Shown here piece by piece: positions 8,830 to 18,136 of a DNA stretch of 64,000 nucleotides (position 1 is its first letter; the number at the start of each line of letters is the position of its first letter). The notes under the pieces are model-generated. The model made no database searches and was not told the origin of the DNA. It saw only the letters and a program-made list of their open reading frames with translations. The translations under genes and the position numbers were made by a program. Source of the stretch: an uncultured Pseudomonadales bacterium. GTDB lineage: Bacteria > Pseudomonadota > Gammaproteobacteria > Pseudomonadales > Pseudohongiellaceae. Location of the stretch: NCBI GenBank assembly GCA_943789485.1, contig CALSUH010000019.1, positions 1 through 64,000 of the forward strand, read 5' to 3'.

Positions 8830-11454
8830 CTATTCGGACTCGTTGCTATCTGCATCGACGGCAGGCGCAGAACTTACAACAGACTCTGCTTGGCCTTCAA
8901 GTACAGCTTCCAACTCATCTACTCCTTCAGGCTCATCGACCTGTTCGAGACCGACGAGATTTTCACCCTCTTTAAGTCGGATTAAGCGAACTCCTTGTGT
9001 ATTCCTGCCCTGAATAGATACCTCGGTGACGCGCGTTCTAACCAGAGTGCCTTTATCTGATATCAGCATGATCTCATCAGACTCAGACACTTGCGCCGCT
9101 CCGACTACAGGCCCGTTGCGATCGCTAGTCTGGATGCCGATAACTCCCTGGCCCCCGCGACCATAGACAGGAAAATCGTCTACTAGAGTGCGTTTCCCGT
9201 AACCTTGCTCGCAAACCGTCAAAATCTGTTTGGCAGCATCAGGAATGATAAGGGCAATCATCTGATACCCGTCATTCATCTTAATGCCTCTGACTCCCCT
9301 TGCCGTTCTTCCCATCGCCCGCACATCACCTTCATTGAAGCGAATCGTCTTACCGCTACTACTAATCAACATCACATCTTTCGAGCCATCTGTTATAGCT
9401 GTACCAACGAGTTCGTCGCCCTCGTCCAATTCAATAGCCCTAAGGCCCACGCTACGTTGTCTAGAGAAATTGGTCAGTGCTGTCTTCTTAACCGTGCCAT
9501 TCGATGTAGCCATAAACACGAATTCGTCTTCGGGATAGTCCTTAACTGGAAGCATGCTGGTAATACGTTCACCCTCTTCCAGAGGAAGAATATTGACGAG
9601 AGGCTTACCACGAGCAGTGCGGCTTGCCACTGGAATCATGAACACTTTTAACCAGTAGACCTTGCCCTGACTGCTAAAACAAAGCAGCGTATCGTGGGTA
9701 TTCGCGATCAGCAGGTGCTCAACAATATCTTCGTCTTTAACCGATGCTGCCGCCTTGCCCGTGCCGCCGCGCTTCTGCGCGCTATAGTCAGCAAGCGGCT
9801 GAGACTTCGCGTAACCAGTTTTAGATATAGTAACGACCCGGTCTTCCTCGGAAATCAGGTCTTCCATAGTTAGATCGAGTTGCGAGCTTACAATTTCGGT
9901 GCGGCGATCATCGCCATACTCTTTCTTAACCTGCTCTAGCTCACCGTGAACCACACCTAAAAGTCGGGACTCGTTCCCCAAAATATCTAAATAGTCTGCA
10001 ATCTGCTTAAGCAGCTCAGTGTAGTCAGCAATTAATTTCTCATGCTCTAAACCAGTCAGACGATGCAGTCGTAAATCCAAAATTGCCTGTGCCTGTTCCG
10101 GGCTAATGAAATACTCATCATCTTTCAATCCGTATTGTGGATCTAGGCCTTCAGGCCTACAAGCATCAGCTCCTACTTCGCCTAGCATCTCCAACACGCT
10201 GTCGGATTTCCAAGATCTAGCTAGTAGTTTTACCTTCGCCTCTGCAGAAGTCGGCGAGGCCTTAATCAGCGCGATGACAGCGTCGATATTAGCTAGCGCT
10301 ACGGCAAGCCCTTCTAGGATATGTCCACGATCTCTGGCCTTGCGCAGCAAATAGCTAGTCCGCCTAGAAACCACCTCGCGGCGATGACGGATGAAAGAAT
10401 CGAGCATCTCCTTCAGGTTCAGTAATCGTGGCTGGCCGTCGACCAGGGCTACCATGTTAATGCCGAACACCGACTGCATCTGTGTCTGCGCGTACAAATT
10501 GTTGAGCACGACATCACCCATCTCGCCTTTGCGCAGTTCGATAACGATTCGCAGACCATCCTTGTCAGACTCGTCACGTAACTCTGTAATACCTTCGATC
10601 TTCTTCTCTTTAACGAGCTCGGCTATCTTTTCGATGAGCTTGGACTTGTTCAACTGATAAGGAATTTCGTGGACAATGATTGTCTGCTTTCCAGATTTTT
10701 CGCTGTCAATTATTTCTGCCTTCGCACGCATGTAAATACGCCCGCGACCGGTTTTATAGGCCTGGACGATACCGGCCTTGCCGTTAATGATTGCCGCTGT
10801 CGGGAAGTCCGGGCCCTCGATATGTTCCATCAACCCATCGATATCAATGTCGGGGTTCTCCATTAACGCCATGGCTCCGGCGACAATTTCGTTTAAGTTA
10901 TGCGGAGGTATATTTGTCGCCATGCCTACCGCGATTCCGGAAGAGCCATTCACCAATAGATTGGGGATCCGCGTAGGCATGACATCGGGAATATGCTCTG
11001 TGCCGTCATAGTTAGGCGAGAAGTCGACCGTTTCTTTGTCCAGATCTGCAAGCAAATCATGGGCAATTTTCTCCATACGAATTTCTGTATAACGCATCGC
11101 TGCTGCAGAATCGCCGTCTATCGACCCGAAGTTGCCTTGACCATCTACCAAGGGGTAGCGTAGCGAAAAATCTTGCGCCATACGCACGATAGTGTCGTAG
11201 ACAGCGGTATCGCCATGAGGGTGATACTTACCTATAACATCGCCCACAATACGAGCCGATTTTTTGTAAGGCTTGTTGTAGTCGTTTGAAAGCACGTTCA
11301 TTGCGAATAACACTCGACGATGAACAGGCTTCAATCCATCCCTAACATCAGGCAAAGCGCGACCTACAATTACGCTCATTGCATAGGCGAGGTAAGATTC
11401 CCTCATTTCACTTTCTAAGGCGACAGGCAAGACCTGTTTAGCAAACTCGGTCAT
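8830..11454 (-). CDS. gyrA: DNA gyrase subunit A
   Basis: Subunit of the type II topoisomerase that introduces negative supercoils. At 874 residues it matches E. coli GyrA (875). The catalytic Tyr is residue 122 in AAMRYTEIR. The quinolone-determining region reads [10 protein letters not shown], with Thr83 and Asp87 as in wild-type Pseudomonas. The GyrA box appears as QKRGGTG, followed by the beta-pinwheel C-terminal domain and an acidic tail. The gene is divergent from mtaD across a 375-base gap that holds both promoters. Confidence 0.97.
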   Translation of the reverse strand: MTEFAKQVLPVALESEMRESYLAYAMSVIVGRALPDVRDGLKPVHRRVLFAMNVLSNDYNKPYKKSARIVGDVIGKYHPHGDTAVYDTIVRMAQDFSLRYPLVDGQGNFGSIDGDSAAAMRYTEIRMEKIAHDLLADLDKETVDFSPNYDGTEHIPDVMPTRIPNLLVNGSSGIAVGMATNIPPHNLNEIVAGAMALMENPDIDIDGLMEHIEGPDFPTAAIINGKAGIVQAYKTGRGRIYMRAKAEIIDSEKSGKQTIIVHEIPYQLNKSKLIEKIAELVKEKKIEGITELRDESDKDGLRIVIELRKGEMGDVVLNNLYAQTQMQSVFGINMVALVDGQPRLLNLKEMLDSFIRHRREVVSRRTSYLLRKARDRGHILEGLAVALANIDAVIALIKASPTSAEAKVKLLARSWKSDSVLEMLGEVGADACRPEGLDPQYGLKDDEYFISPEQAQAILDLRLHRLTGLEHEKLIADYTELLKQIADYLDILGNESRLLGVVHGELEQVKKEYGDDRRTEIVSSQLDLTMEDLISEEDRVVTISKTGYAKSQPLADYSAQKRGGTGKAAASVKDEDIVEHLLIANTHDTLLCFSSQGKVYWLKVFMIPVASRTARGKPLVNILPLEEGERITSMLPVKDYPEDEFVFMATSNGTVKKTALTNFSRQRSVGLRAIELDEGDELVGTAITDGSKDVMLISSSGKTIRFNEGDVRAMGRTARGVRGIKMNDGYQMIALIIPDAAKQILTVCEQGYGKRTLVDDFPVYGRGGQGVIGIQTSDRNGPVVGAAQVSESDEIMLISDKGTLVRTRVTEVSIQGRNTQGVRLIRLKEGENLVGLEQVDEPEGVDELEAVLEGQAESVVSSAPAVDADSNESE

Positions 11455-11765
11455 AGATTAACTACATCCTAAATAATGGAATAACTAGCGATTAGTGCAG
11501 TATGCTTTCTTGCATGAAACCACGACTATTTTTTTTGTTTTTGCTTGACTTTTTAACGGCCGATTTCGAGCTTTTTTGATCGCTAATTTACAGTTTAAAT
11601 TTGAAGCGAAATCCAGCCCTAAAAAGGTTCCGAATTGTACCACTATTCGGGGCTTTTGTGACAGCCGAAATAGCTATTAATTGTGCTAAAAAACCCTGTT
11701 TTTTCAATAATTTCCAGAAGCAACGTTGATGAATTTTGTAACGCGCTATTTGGAATTTTTCTAGG

Positions 11766-11771
11766 TATAAT
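11766..11771 (+). promoter_or_regulatory. Candidate -10 element for mtaD operon
   Basis: A perfect TATAAT lies in the gyrA-mtaD gap, 58 bases before the TTG that I propose as the mtaD start. No convincing -35 hexamer is found 16-18 bases upstream, so the call rests on the -10 alone. If real, it also argues that codons upstream of this point (the longer open frame begins at 11683) are not translated. The rest of the gap (11455-11829) is AT-rich and holds no gene that I can see. Confidence 0.4.
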
Positions 11772-11829
11772 CTCAGCCCTGATTTTTTACTTAAATCACG
11801 ATTTATTTGCACAGCAAACAGAGGCAATT

Positions 11830-13167
11830 TTGAGCGAAACAACGAGTATTCAAGCCGATCTATTAGTTTCGGCAAAATGGGTCATTCCTGTACAGCCTCA
11901 AGGCGCGGCTTTAGAAGACTATTGCGTCGCTATAAAGGGAACTAAAATTGTTGCTATCTGCAGCCAAATCGATGCTGAGAGTGCAATCAATGCAACCGAA
12001 TTCTTGTGCTTACCCAATCATGCGCTAATACCGGGCCTGATAAACGCTCACGGCCATTGTGCCATGGCCTTAATGCGAGGCATTGCCGATGACGTGCCGC
12101 TTACCCAGTGGCTAGAAGAATCAATATGGCCCCTTGAGGAAAAGTACGTTTCAGAGGGTTTCGTGCATGCGGGCGCCAACCTGGCCATCGCTGAGATGAT
12201 ACGTTCTGGCACTACCTGCTTCGCCGATATGTACTTCTATCCAGATCAAGTAGCGAAAGCTGCTCTCGCTGCCAATATTCGAGTGCAACTAGCGAGCCCA
12301 GTTCTAGATTTTCCAACGGCGTGGGCCCAAGATGCTGATGAATACATTTCAAAGGCAACAAAACTGCACGATGATTATCGGCACAGCGAGCTGATTCACA
12401 CAGCATTTGGGCCACATGCGCCCTATACGGTGTCAGACGCTCCACTTACGAAGCTATCGACACTCGCCGAGGAGATGGACTTACCAATCCATATGCACGT
12501 GCATGAGACAGCCAAGGAAGTCTCGGACGCACTATTAGCCGATGGCCGAACGCCGATCGAGCGGCTTAAACAGCTAGGCCTGCTCAGCCCCCGCCTTGTC
12601 TGTGTACACGCCACTAAACTTTGCGACGAAGACATAGCCTCCCTGACCAAGGCCGGGTCCCATATTGTGCACTGCCCTGAATCTAACTTAAAATTAGCCA
12701 GCGGCTTCTGCGAGGTCGCCAAGCTAAGCAAGGCCGGCATTAACATCGCTCTCGGAACCGATGGCTGTGCCAGCAACAACGACCTCGATATGATCTCTGA
12801 GATGCGCACCGCCGCACTGCTCGCCAAAGGTGTCGCCGAAGATGCTAGCGCATTACCTGCCCACCAGGCTCTTGAAATGGCAACGATAAACGGCGCCAAG
12901 GCTCTGGGTCTAGGTGCAATGATCGGCAGCCTCGAAGTAGGCAAGTATGCCGATATGACCGCGATCAATCTCGATTCATTGAATAGCACACCTATATACG
13001 ATCCGATCTCACAGATAGTATACGCAACACAGGCGTCCCAAGTTTCACATGTTTGGTGCTCAGGACAACAGCTATTGAAGGATGGCGAATTCACCGGCTT
13101 AGATATTCAGACAATAAAGTCCGATAGCGCAAAGTGGCAAGCCAAACTTTCAACCGCTCGCGATTAA
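11830..13167 (+). CDS. mtaD: 5-methylthioadenosine / S-adenosylhomocysteine deaminase family
   Basis: Amidohydrolase-fold deaminase of the TRZ/ATZ family that acts on methylthioadenosine or related purine nucleosides. I choose the TTG at 11830-11832 as start (LSETTSIQADLLVSAKWV): it has AGAGG five bases upstream and gives 445 residues, the family length; the open frame extends 49 codons upstream as implausible hydrophobic sequence. Metal-binding HGH (NAHGHCAMALMRG), HMHVHE, VHATKL and GTDGCASNNDLDM are present. In Pseudomonas the order is also gyrA / mtnA / mtaD / ubiG; mtnA is absent here. The exact substrate is inferred. Confidence 0.88.
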   Translation: MSETTSIQADLLVSAKWVIPVQPQGAALEDYCVAIKGTKIVAICSQIDAESAINATEFLCLPNHALIPGLINAHGHCAMALMRGIADDVPLTQWLEESIWPLEEKYVSEGFVHAGANLAIAEMIRSGTTCFADMYFYPDQVAKAALAANIRVQLASPVLDFPTAWAQDADEYISKATKLHDDYRHSELIHTAFGPHAPYTVSDAPLTKLSTLAEEMDLPIHMHVHETAKEVSDALLADGRTPIERLKQLGLLSPRLVCVHATKLCDEDIASLTKAGSHIVHCPESNLKLASGFCEVAKLSKAGINIALGTDGCASNNDLDMISEMRTAALLAKGVAEDASALPAHQALEMATINGAKALGLGAMIGSLEVGKYADMTAINLDSLNSTPIYDPISQIVYATQASQVSHVWCSGQQLLKDGEFTGLDIQTIKSDSAKWQAKLSTARD

Positions 13168-13189
13168 TAATTAAGTAGGCAGCAAAAGA

Positions 13190-13897
13190 ATGGAAAATGT
13201 AGACGAACTAGAAATTCGAAAATTCGAAGCCCTCGCCGCTCGCTGGTGGGACCCTGATAGCGAATTTAAACCGCTGCATCAGATTAACCCACTGCGCATG
13301 AGCTATATCAGCCGCAAGGTAAATCCAGCAGGCAAGAATGTACTAGATATAGGCTGCGGCGGCGGCATCCTAGCCGAGGCTATGGCTCACCATGGCGCCA
13401 GTGTAACTGCGATCGACATGGCTGATGCCTCGCTCTCAGTCGCCAGGCTTCACCAGCTAGAAAGCAAACTGGAGATCGACTATCAGAAGTCTTCTGCCGA
13501 GCAGTACGCCCAAGATCATAGCGAGCAGTTCGACATCGTTACCTGTCTGGAGATGCTTGAACACGTTCCTAAGCCCGCCAAGGTGATTCAAGCCTGTCAT
13601 GACTTGGTGAAGCCCGGAGGAACTGTATTTTTCTCGACGATCAATCGAAACCCCAAATCGTATCTATTCGCCATCATCGGCGCCGAATATGTTTTGAATT
13701 TACTGCCTCGTGGCACCCATGACTACGCTAGGTTTATCAAACCTTCCGAACTCGCCGCATGGAGCAGGGACAGCAAACTAGACCTGCAAGATCAAATCGG
13801 TATGGCCTACAATCCATTTACCCGCAAATACAGCTTAGAGGCGAACGTCGATGTAAACTATATCGCCTGCTATACCCGAGCTAAGACACAAACATGA
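13190..13897 (+). CDS. ubiG: Ubiquinone biosynthesis O-methyltransferase
   Basis: SAM-dependent methyltransferase that performs both O-methylations in ubiquinone synthesis. The SAM-binding motif I, VLDIGCGGGILAEAMA, and the later EMLEHVPKPAKVI and INRNPKSYLFAI are typical of UbiG. Length 235 residues is normal. It lies 22 bases after mtaD and overlaps mupP by four bases (ATGA), indicating translational coupling in an mtaD-ubiG-mupP-yciK operon. Confidence 0.95.
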   Translation: MENVDELEIRKFEALAARWWDPDSEFKPLHQINPLRMSYISRKVNPAGKNVLDIGCGGGILAEAMAHHGASVTAIDMADASLSVARLHQLESKLEIDYQKSSAEQYAQDHSEQFDIVTCLEMLEHVPKPAKVIQACHDLVKPGGTVFFSTINRNPKSYLFAIIGAEYVLNLLPRGTHDYARFIKPSELAAWSRDSKLDLQDQIGMAYNPFTRKYSLEANVDVNYIACYTRAKTQT

Positions 13898-14595
13898 CCC
13901 ACAAGCTGAATATAAAACTAGAAACCTCCATCGAATGTGTTCTATTCGATCTCGATGGCACGCTTATCGATACGGCGCCGGATTTTACCCTCACCGTAAA
14001 CAAACTCTTGGCGGAACACGGCAGGGATGCACTACCGCACGAGATCATCCATCTGAACGTTTCGAATGGCGCACGCGCGCTCGTCAAAAACGCTTTTGAA
14101 ATAGATGAAACACATGACGATTTTGCTGATCTATTGCTACGCCTTCTGGACCTCTACTTTGAACAGCTAAATGCCACCGTCGCCACTGTCTATCCAGGAT
14201 TAGACGACCTCCTAACACAACTGGAAGCTCAGAATATTCCTTGGGGGATCGTAACCAATAAGCCCGAGAAATATAGCGTTCGCCTACTGGAAAAATTACA
14301 CCTCAATTCGCGTTGCAGCGTGCTAGTCTGTCCGGATCATGTGAGTGAAACTAAGCCACATCCTGAGCCCATCTTTCTCGCACTTGAGAAACTAGGCCAA
14401 AATAGTGAGCGATGCGTATATATTGGTGATCACATTCGCGACATCCAGGCCGCTAAGAATGCCGATGTTATTGCGATCGCTGCCGCCTACGGCTATCTGG
14501 CAACGGACGCCAAAGTCGAAGAATGGTACGCGGACTTCATCCTGCAATCCCCCGAACAAACAACCTCACTTTTGAATCTACTTAAATTTGCCTGA
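13894..14595 (+). CDS. mupP: HAD phosphatase, MupP/Gph type
   Basis: HAD-superfamily hydrolase with motif I LFDLDGTLIDT, motif II VTNKPEK and motif III around CVYIGDHIRDIQAAK. The equivalent Pseudomonas gene, in the same place between ubiG and yciK, encodes MupP, which dephosphorylates N-acetylmuramic acid 6-phosphate in peptidoglycan recycling. By sequence alone it could also be a phosphoglycolate phosphatase (Gph); the gene context favours MupP. Length 233 residues. It overlaps ubiG by ATGA. Confidence 0.85.
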   Translation: MTHKLNIKLETSIECVLFDLDGTLIDTAPDFTLTVNKLLAEHGRDALPHEIIHLNVSNGARALVKNAFEIDETHDDFADLLLRLLDLYFEQLNATVATVYPGLDDLLTQLEAQNIPWGIVTNKPEKYSVRLLEKLHLNSRCSVLVCPDHVSETKPHPEPIFLALEKLGQNSERCVYIGDHIRDIQAAKNADVIAIAAAYGYLATDAKVEEWYADFILQSPEQTTSLLNLLKFA

Positions 14596-14597
14596 AC

Positions 14598-15356
14598 ATG
14601 ACCTTTACCTACAACGCAGAAAAGAATTTCTTAGACAATAAAACTATACTGATTACCGGCGCCAGCGATGGCATAGGTAAAGCCTGCGCGAAGGCTTACG
14701 CCACTTACGGGGCTACTGTCATCTTGCTAGGCAGGGATCAGCAAAAGCTCGAAACTGTATTTGATGAAATCGAAGAGATGCATCCGGGAAAAGTGATTAT
14801 CCATCCACTGGATTTTAAGACGGCATCCAGGGCTGACTTTAAAATTCTAGCCGAGTCATTGAACGAACAATTCGAGTGCCTCGATGGCCTACTACATAAC
14901 GCCGCTCTCCTAGGCGCGCGCACCCCTATCGAGTTCTATCCTGAGCAGGATTGGAAGGACCTAATGCAAGTAAACGTTAACGCCGTATTTCAGCTGACTC
15001 AGTCGCTCATGCCAGCCTTGACTAGATCGAAAAGCGCGCGAGTGCTCTTCATCTCTTCGAGTGTGGGACGGGTAGGTCGAGCATTTTGGGGAGCTTACGC
15101 TGTATCGAAATTTGCCCTAGAAGGCTTGATGCAGACACTAGCCGAGGAATTGGAGAACACGACCTCGATACGTGTTAATAGTTTAAACCCTGGCGGGACG
15201 CGCACAAATATGCGGCGCGATGCTTATCCTGCGGAGAATCCAGAGACACTGCCGACGGCGGAATCACTTATGCCAGTCTATCTCTATTTAATGAGTGTAG
15301 AAGCCCAGAACATTCACGGTCAAGCGTTGAATGCGAGGGATTTTGAGGAAACCTAG
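14598..15356 (+). CDS. yciK: Short-chain dehydrogenase YciK family
   Basis: Rossmann-fold oxidoreductase of the classical SDR type: cofactor motif TGASDGIGKA near residue 20, NNAA-equivalent HNAALLG, catalytic Ser in SSSVGRVGR and YAVSK active-site pair. The sequence follows the YciK subfamily, whose substrate is not established. It starts three bases after mupP. Its TAG stop and the TAG stop of the convergent rluB share the same palindrome CTAG at 15353-15356, so the two genes end tail to tail with no spacer. Confidence 0.9.
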   Translation: MTFTYNAEKNFLDNKTILITGASDGIGKACAKAYATYGATVILLGRDQQKLETVFDEIEEMHPGKVIIHPLDFKTASRADFKILAESLNEQFECLDGLLHNAALLGARTPIEFYPEQDWKDLMQVNVNAVFQLTQSLMPALTRSKSARVLFISSSVGRVGRAFWGAYAVSKFALEGLMQTLAEELENTTSIRVNSLNPGGTRTNMRRDAYPAENPETLPTAESLMPVYLYLMSVEAQNIHGQALNARDFEET

Positions 15357-16120
15357 TCCGGTTTATTGCGAGCCGGTCGCTCAGTCTCTTTATTAACCAA
15401 TTTAAGCAGTTTCTCGATCTCGGTCTTACCGAGTTCATTGAATCTGCCCTTCACTACCGAGCTTGGGATAAATAACGGCCCGAAACGAACACGCTTCAAG
15501 CGACTCACCTTCACGCCTTGTGATTCCCACAGCTTTCGCACTTCGCGATTGCGGCCTTCCAGCAACACGACGTGGTACCACTGATTAACACCTTCACCTC
15601 CGTAGTGCTGGATGTCGGTGAAGCGACAGAGATGATCTTCAATAATCACGCCCTTGTGCATCTCCTGCACCATTTCAGGCGTAACATCCCCCAAGATTCG
15701 GACTGCATACTCGCGCTCAATTTCGGAACTTGGATGCATCAATTTATTAGCGAGTTCGCCATCAGTCGTAAACAACATTAGACCACTAGTATTTAAATCG
15801 AGACGGCCAACCGATACCCAGCGACCATGCTTCAAGGGAGGAAGTTTATCGAAGACAGTTCGCCGTCCCTCAGGATCACTTCGAGTTGACACTTCGTTCT
15901 CAGGTTTGTTGTAAAGAATTACGCGGCGATCTTCTCGAATTTTCTTCTGCGGCGCCAACTTCTTACCATCGACAATAATTTTATCGTCGTCAGTCACGCG
16001 GTCGCCGATAACGGCTACTTTACCATTGACCTTAATGCGGCCCTTTGTAATCCAGGTTTCGATTTCTCGGCGTGAACCAAAGCCGGCACGTGCCAATACT
16101 TTTTGAAGCTTCTCAGTCAT
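15353..16120 (-). CDS. rluB: 23S rRNA pseudouridine 2605 synthase
   Basis: Modifies U2605 of 23S rRNA. An N-terminal S4 RNA-binding domain (KLQKVLARAGFGSRREIE) is followed by the catalytic motif GRLDLNTSGLMLFT, where the Asp is the nucleophile, and then GRNREVRKLW. The 255 residues suit RluB. It lies 12 bases after the end of scpB's open frame, and the scpA-scpB-rluB order is conserved in many gammaproteobacteria. The stop overlaps the yciK stop on the other strand. Confidence 0.95.
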   Translation of the reverse strand: MTEKLQKVLARAGFGSRREIETWITKGRIKVNGKVAVIGDRVTDDDKIIVDGKKLAPQKKIREDRRVILYNKPENEVSTRSDPEGRRTVFDKLPPLKHGRWVSVGRLDLNTSGLMLFTTDGELANKLMHPSSEIEREYAVRILGDVTPEMVQEMHKGVIIEDHLCRFTDIQHYGGEGVNQWYHVVLLEGRNREVRKLWESQGVKVSRLKRVRFGPLFIPSSVVKGRFNELGKTEIEKLLKLVNKETERPARNKPD

Positions 16121-16132
16121 GATTTATTCGTT

Positions 16133-17155
16133 TTATGTTAATGGCGTTCTTGTGACTAGCTCTAGCGTACCGGCAAATCGATCAGTGCTGAACCCTAGTG
16201 CCGGCGTCATCATCCTGCACACTAAACTCAACCCCTGTCGATTCTTCTTCCGAGGCGTCTCCCTCACCTTCAGCTGATTCGAATCGGAATCGGAATCGGT
16301 GACTTTACTGTCTATTGCCTCTATCGAGTCTAGCGTCTCATCTAACTCCTTGATACCAAACTCTTCTTCGAATTCGACATCCTCAGCGTCTGGCTCTTCG
16401 TCTTCTTCATCGATCTCAGTAGGGTATTGCAACTCTGGTGGCAGTTGCAGAATATCATCGAGCGGCTTCTTAGAGAGTGCGATTGCTTCTTCTTCAGCGA
16501 TTAAATCAGCCTTATCCGATTCAGTTAACTCGACACTGTTCTCGTCTATGACTTCCTCTGGAAGTTCGAGGATACGTTGCGCCGCCAGATCATCTTCAAG
16601 ATCGAACTCAGGATCGGCCCCGGCTAGATCCCTTATCTCAGAAAGCGGCGGCAAGTCCTGCAGGCTCTTTAGATTAAAATAGTCTAGAAACTGCTTCGTG
16701 GTCGCAAACATTGCTGGGCGACCGGGCACATCTCGATGACCGACCACCCGAATCCATTCTCTGTCCAACAATGTGCGGACAATGTTTGAGCTCACTCCCA
16801 CGCCACGTATCTCTTCGATATCGCCGCGTGTTATTGGCTGTCTATACGCGACTAGCGCCAAGGTCTCCAGCAGCGCTCTGGTGTAGCGTGGCGGACGTTC
16901 TTCCCAGAGTTTCGCAACCCATTCGCTAAGTTCCTGCTTCACCTGAAATCTAAAGCCGGAAGCCACTTCCTTGAGCTCAAAACCACGGTCAGCGCAATCG
17001 TCGGCAATGCTATCCATTACCAGCTTCAGTTCTTTGCGATCCGGCTGCTCTTCCTTACTAAACACTTGAATAATATTATCCAAGGTAAGTGGCCGGCCAG
17101 CAGCAAGCAGCAAGCCCTCTACGATCATTTTTACTTTGTTATCAACGTCACTCAT
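16133..17155 (-). CDS. scpB: Segregation and condensation protein B, likely frameshifted near the C-terminus
   Basis: Winged-helix subunit of the SMC-ScpAB chromosome condensation complex. Residues about 1-190 match the family (VEGLLLAAGRPLTLDNI, PRYTRALLETLALVAYRQPITRGDIEEIRGV). An acidic tail follows. At about 16280 the frame changes character: the current frame ends in a basic 48-residue tail (from NQLKVRE), whereas another frame gives an acidic tail SAEGEGDASEEESTGVEF and stops at 16182. Three tandem GATTCC hexamers lie here and the last lacks one C; restoring it joins the acidic tail in frame. The condensation domains themselves are unaffected. Confidence 0.9.
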   Translation of the reverse strand: MSDVDNKVKMIVEGLLLAAGRPLTLDNIIQVFSKEEQPDRKELKLVMDSIADDCADRGFELKEVASGFRFQVKQELSEWVAKLWEERPPRYTRALLETLALVAYRQPITRGDIEEIRGVGVSSNIVRTLLDREWIRVVGHRDVPGRPAMFATTKQFLDYFNLKSLQDLPPLSEIRDLAGADPEFDLEDDLAAQRILELPEEVIDENSVELTESDKADLIAEEEAIALSKKPLDDILQLPPELQYPTEIDEEDEEPDAEDVEFEEEFGIKELDETLDSIEAIDSKVTDSDSDSNQLKVRETPRKKNRQGLSLVCRMMTPALGFSTDRFAGTLELVTRTPLT

Positions 17156-17173
17156 GCTAAATACTTACCACTA

Positions 17174-18043
17174 TTAGCTTCTAGATTTCAAATGAATCGG
17201 CCCGAAGGATTCCGACTGTACTATTTCGATCATGGAGTCTTTGATCAACTCCATTATGGCTAAAAATGTCACGACCACCCCTAACCTGCCTTCTTCGCGC
17301 AGTAATAGCGATACCATCGGCACAAACTTTTGATTCGATATGCGGACTAATATTTCCGACATTTTCTCGCGGGTCGAAAGCGTCTCCATTTGCACATGAT
17401 GGTGACCGAAATTGTTCTCGCGCTTGAGAACGCTAGAGAGCGCAATTAACACTTCTTTTAGGTCCACTGTTGGATCAGCGGTTAGTCGCTCAATCTCAGG
17501 CAATGCAGCGCCGGCACGATGGATGTCCCTATCCATGCGGGGTAACTCATCGACGTCTTGAGCGGCCTGTTTGAAACGCTCATATTCTTGCAGCCGGCGG
17601 ATAAGCTCCATACGAGGATCACCCTCTTCTGCCTCTTCAACCGCCTGTCTGGGCAGCAATAACCTCGATTTGATTTCGGCCAGCATCGCCGCCATAACCA
17701 AATACTCCGCAGCCAACTCGAACTGCCAAGACTCCATAAGATCCACATAATTCATGTATTGATCGGTAATGTCAGCAACATTGATATCAAGAATATCAAT
17801 GTTCTGTCGCTTGATAAGATAAAGCAATAAATCGAGCGGGCCTTCGAAGGCTTCGAGGAATATTTCTAATGCATCGGGGGGAATATAGAGGTCTTTCGGG
17901 ACCTCCGTCATTACCTCCCCAGCAACTATAGCGAAGGGCAGTTCATGCTGTTCCGGAGCGTTGGGGTCAACCACTTCTGGGGTAGAGGGAAGCCCCTGTA
18001 GCTCAGTATTTTCCGGGTCTGCTTCGGTGCCGATAATGGTCAA
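17174..18043 (-). CDS. scpA: Segregation and condensation protein A
   Basis: Kleisin subunit that bridges the SMC heads and binds ScpB. Family features include FEGPLDLLLYLIKRQNIDI, DITDQYMNYV and AAEYLVMAAMLAEIKSRLLLP. The 289-residue product has a non-conserved N-terminal extension of about 55 residues before the kleisin domain. It lies 18 bases before scpB and 93 bases after trpS on the same strand. Confidence 0.95.
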   Translation of the reverse strand: MTIIGTEADPENTELQGLPSTPEVVDPNAPEQHELPFAIVAGEVMTEVPKDLYIPPDALEIFLEAFEGPLDLLLYLIKRQNIDILDINVADITDQYMNYVDLMESWQFELAAEYLVMAAMLAEIKSRLLLPRQAVEEAEEGDPRMELIRRLQEYERFKQAAQDVDELPRMDRDIHRAGAALPEIERLTADPTVDLKEVLIALSSVLKRENNFGHHHVQMETLSTREKMSEILVRISNQKFVPMVSLLLREEGRLGVVVTFLAIMELIKDSMIEIVQSESFGPIHLKSRS

Positions 18044-18136
18044 TCTGCTAGTCTACTTTGAGTTCTTAAAGTGGAAGGGATTTTACCTCAACTAGGTGGC
18101 AAATGCTCACCTGAAGGGCCTGGAGGCACAAATCAA

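Noticed and set aside
10980..11215. Quinolone-resistance change in GyrA (Thr at position 83)
   Set aside because: Thr83 with Asp87 is the wild-type Pseudomonas pattern and not a resistance substitution.
11683..11829. 49-codon N-terminal extension of mtaD
   Set aside because: It spans a TATAAT element, is hydrophobic without signal-peptide form, and a TTG with AGAGG fits the family start.
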